Part shown: piece after piece, positions 63,940 to 64,000 of the stretch
How the letters are laid out: each line of letters starts with the position of its first letter
Numbering within the stretch: position 1 is the stretch's first letter
NCBI GenBank assembly: GCA_021613335.1
Contig: JAJTWR010000113.1
Coordinates: 2,478,501-2,542,500, forward strand
DNA from: Whitmania pigra
Lineage: Eukaryota > Annelida > Clitellata > Hirudinida > Haemopidae
Length of the DNA stretch: 64,000 nt
Direction: 5' to 3'
Notes under the pieces: generated by a model
Databases searched by the model: none
Seen by the model: only the letters and a program-made list of their open reading frames with translations
Told to the model about the DNA's origin: nothing
Made by a program: the position numbers and the translations under genes

Positions 63940-64000
63940 TGATTTTATTAAATTGCCACATGAATGGAAGACTGCCCTCATAACTCCAATCCATAAAAAA
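63940..64000 (+). pseudogene. Start of another non-LTR RT, running off the window
   Basis: The last bases read LPHEWKTALITPIHKK, the first conserved block of LINE RT (P..WK.A.I.PI.KK). The rest lies beyond the window, so whether it is intact cannot be judged. Confidence 0.6.

Overview
This is an AT-rich, intron-rich animal (metazoan) nuclear genomic window, most likely from an invertebrate. The evidence is spliced genes with GT-AG introns, a 376-residue actin with a CArG/TATA promoter, a lysosomal thiol reductase (GILT) and a SUN-domain nuclear envelope protein, set among many decayed retrotransposons and DNA transposons. Nothing bacterial or viral is seen, and the species cannot be named from the sequence alone.

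Layout. 1-15.6 kb is mostly a transposon graveyard. It holds a two-exon RING-finger gene (996-2096), a hAT transposase relic split by a Tc1/mariner copy with visible terminal inverted repeats, two copies of a short dispersed repeat, a non-LTR retrotransposon relic interrupted by a MULE-like insert, a 1.4-kb element with terminal inverted repeats that carries a tandem array, and two further retrotransposon fragments. 16.36-41.31 kb (+) is one giant gene for midasin (MDN1/Rea1), the dynein-like AAA+ ATPase of 60S ribosome biogenesis: AAA modules, long helical linker, acidic repeat tract and C-terminal MIDAS domain. 41.90-44.94 kb (-) is a GILT gene of eight exons, convergent with midasin. 47.38-56.56 kb (-) is a SUN-domain gene of about 23 exons. 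58.54-59.97 kb (+) is actin. 60.5-64 kb is again retrotransposon debris in both orientations.

The most notable observation is in midasin. A complete additional AAA2-like module lies between AAA1 and the canonical AAA2. It has conserved intron phases and open splicing, but its Walker A, sensor-1 and arginine-finger positions are degenerate. This copy carries the long helical insert that AAA2 of other midasins has, while the intact catalytic copy appears to lack it. Midasin here therefore seems to have seven AAA modules rather than six. Its acidic linker is also rebuilt from five tandem 210-bp (70-residue) repeats.

The genes are independent housekeeping-type loci and do not form a pathway. All gene models were read by hand from splice sites and frame. 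Exon edges are reliable where phases close (GILT, actin, SUN, the AAA ring) and approximate in the midasin linker.
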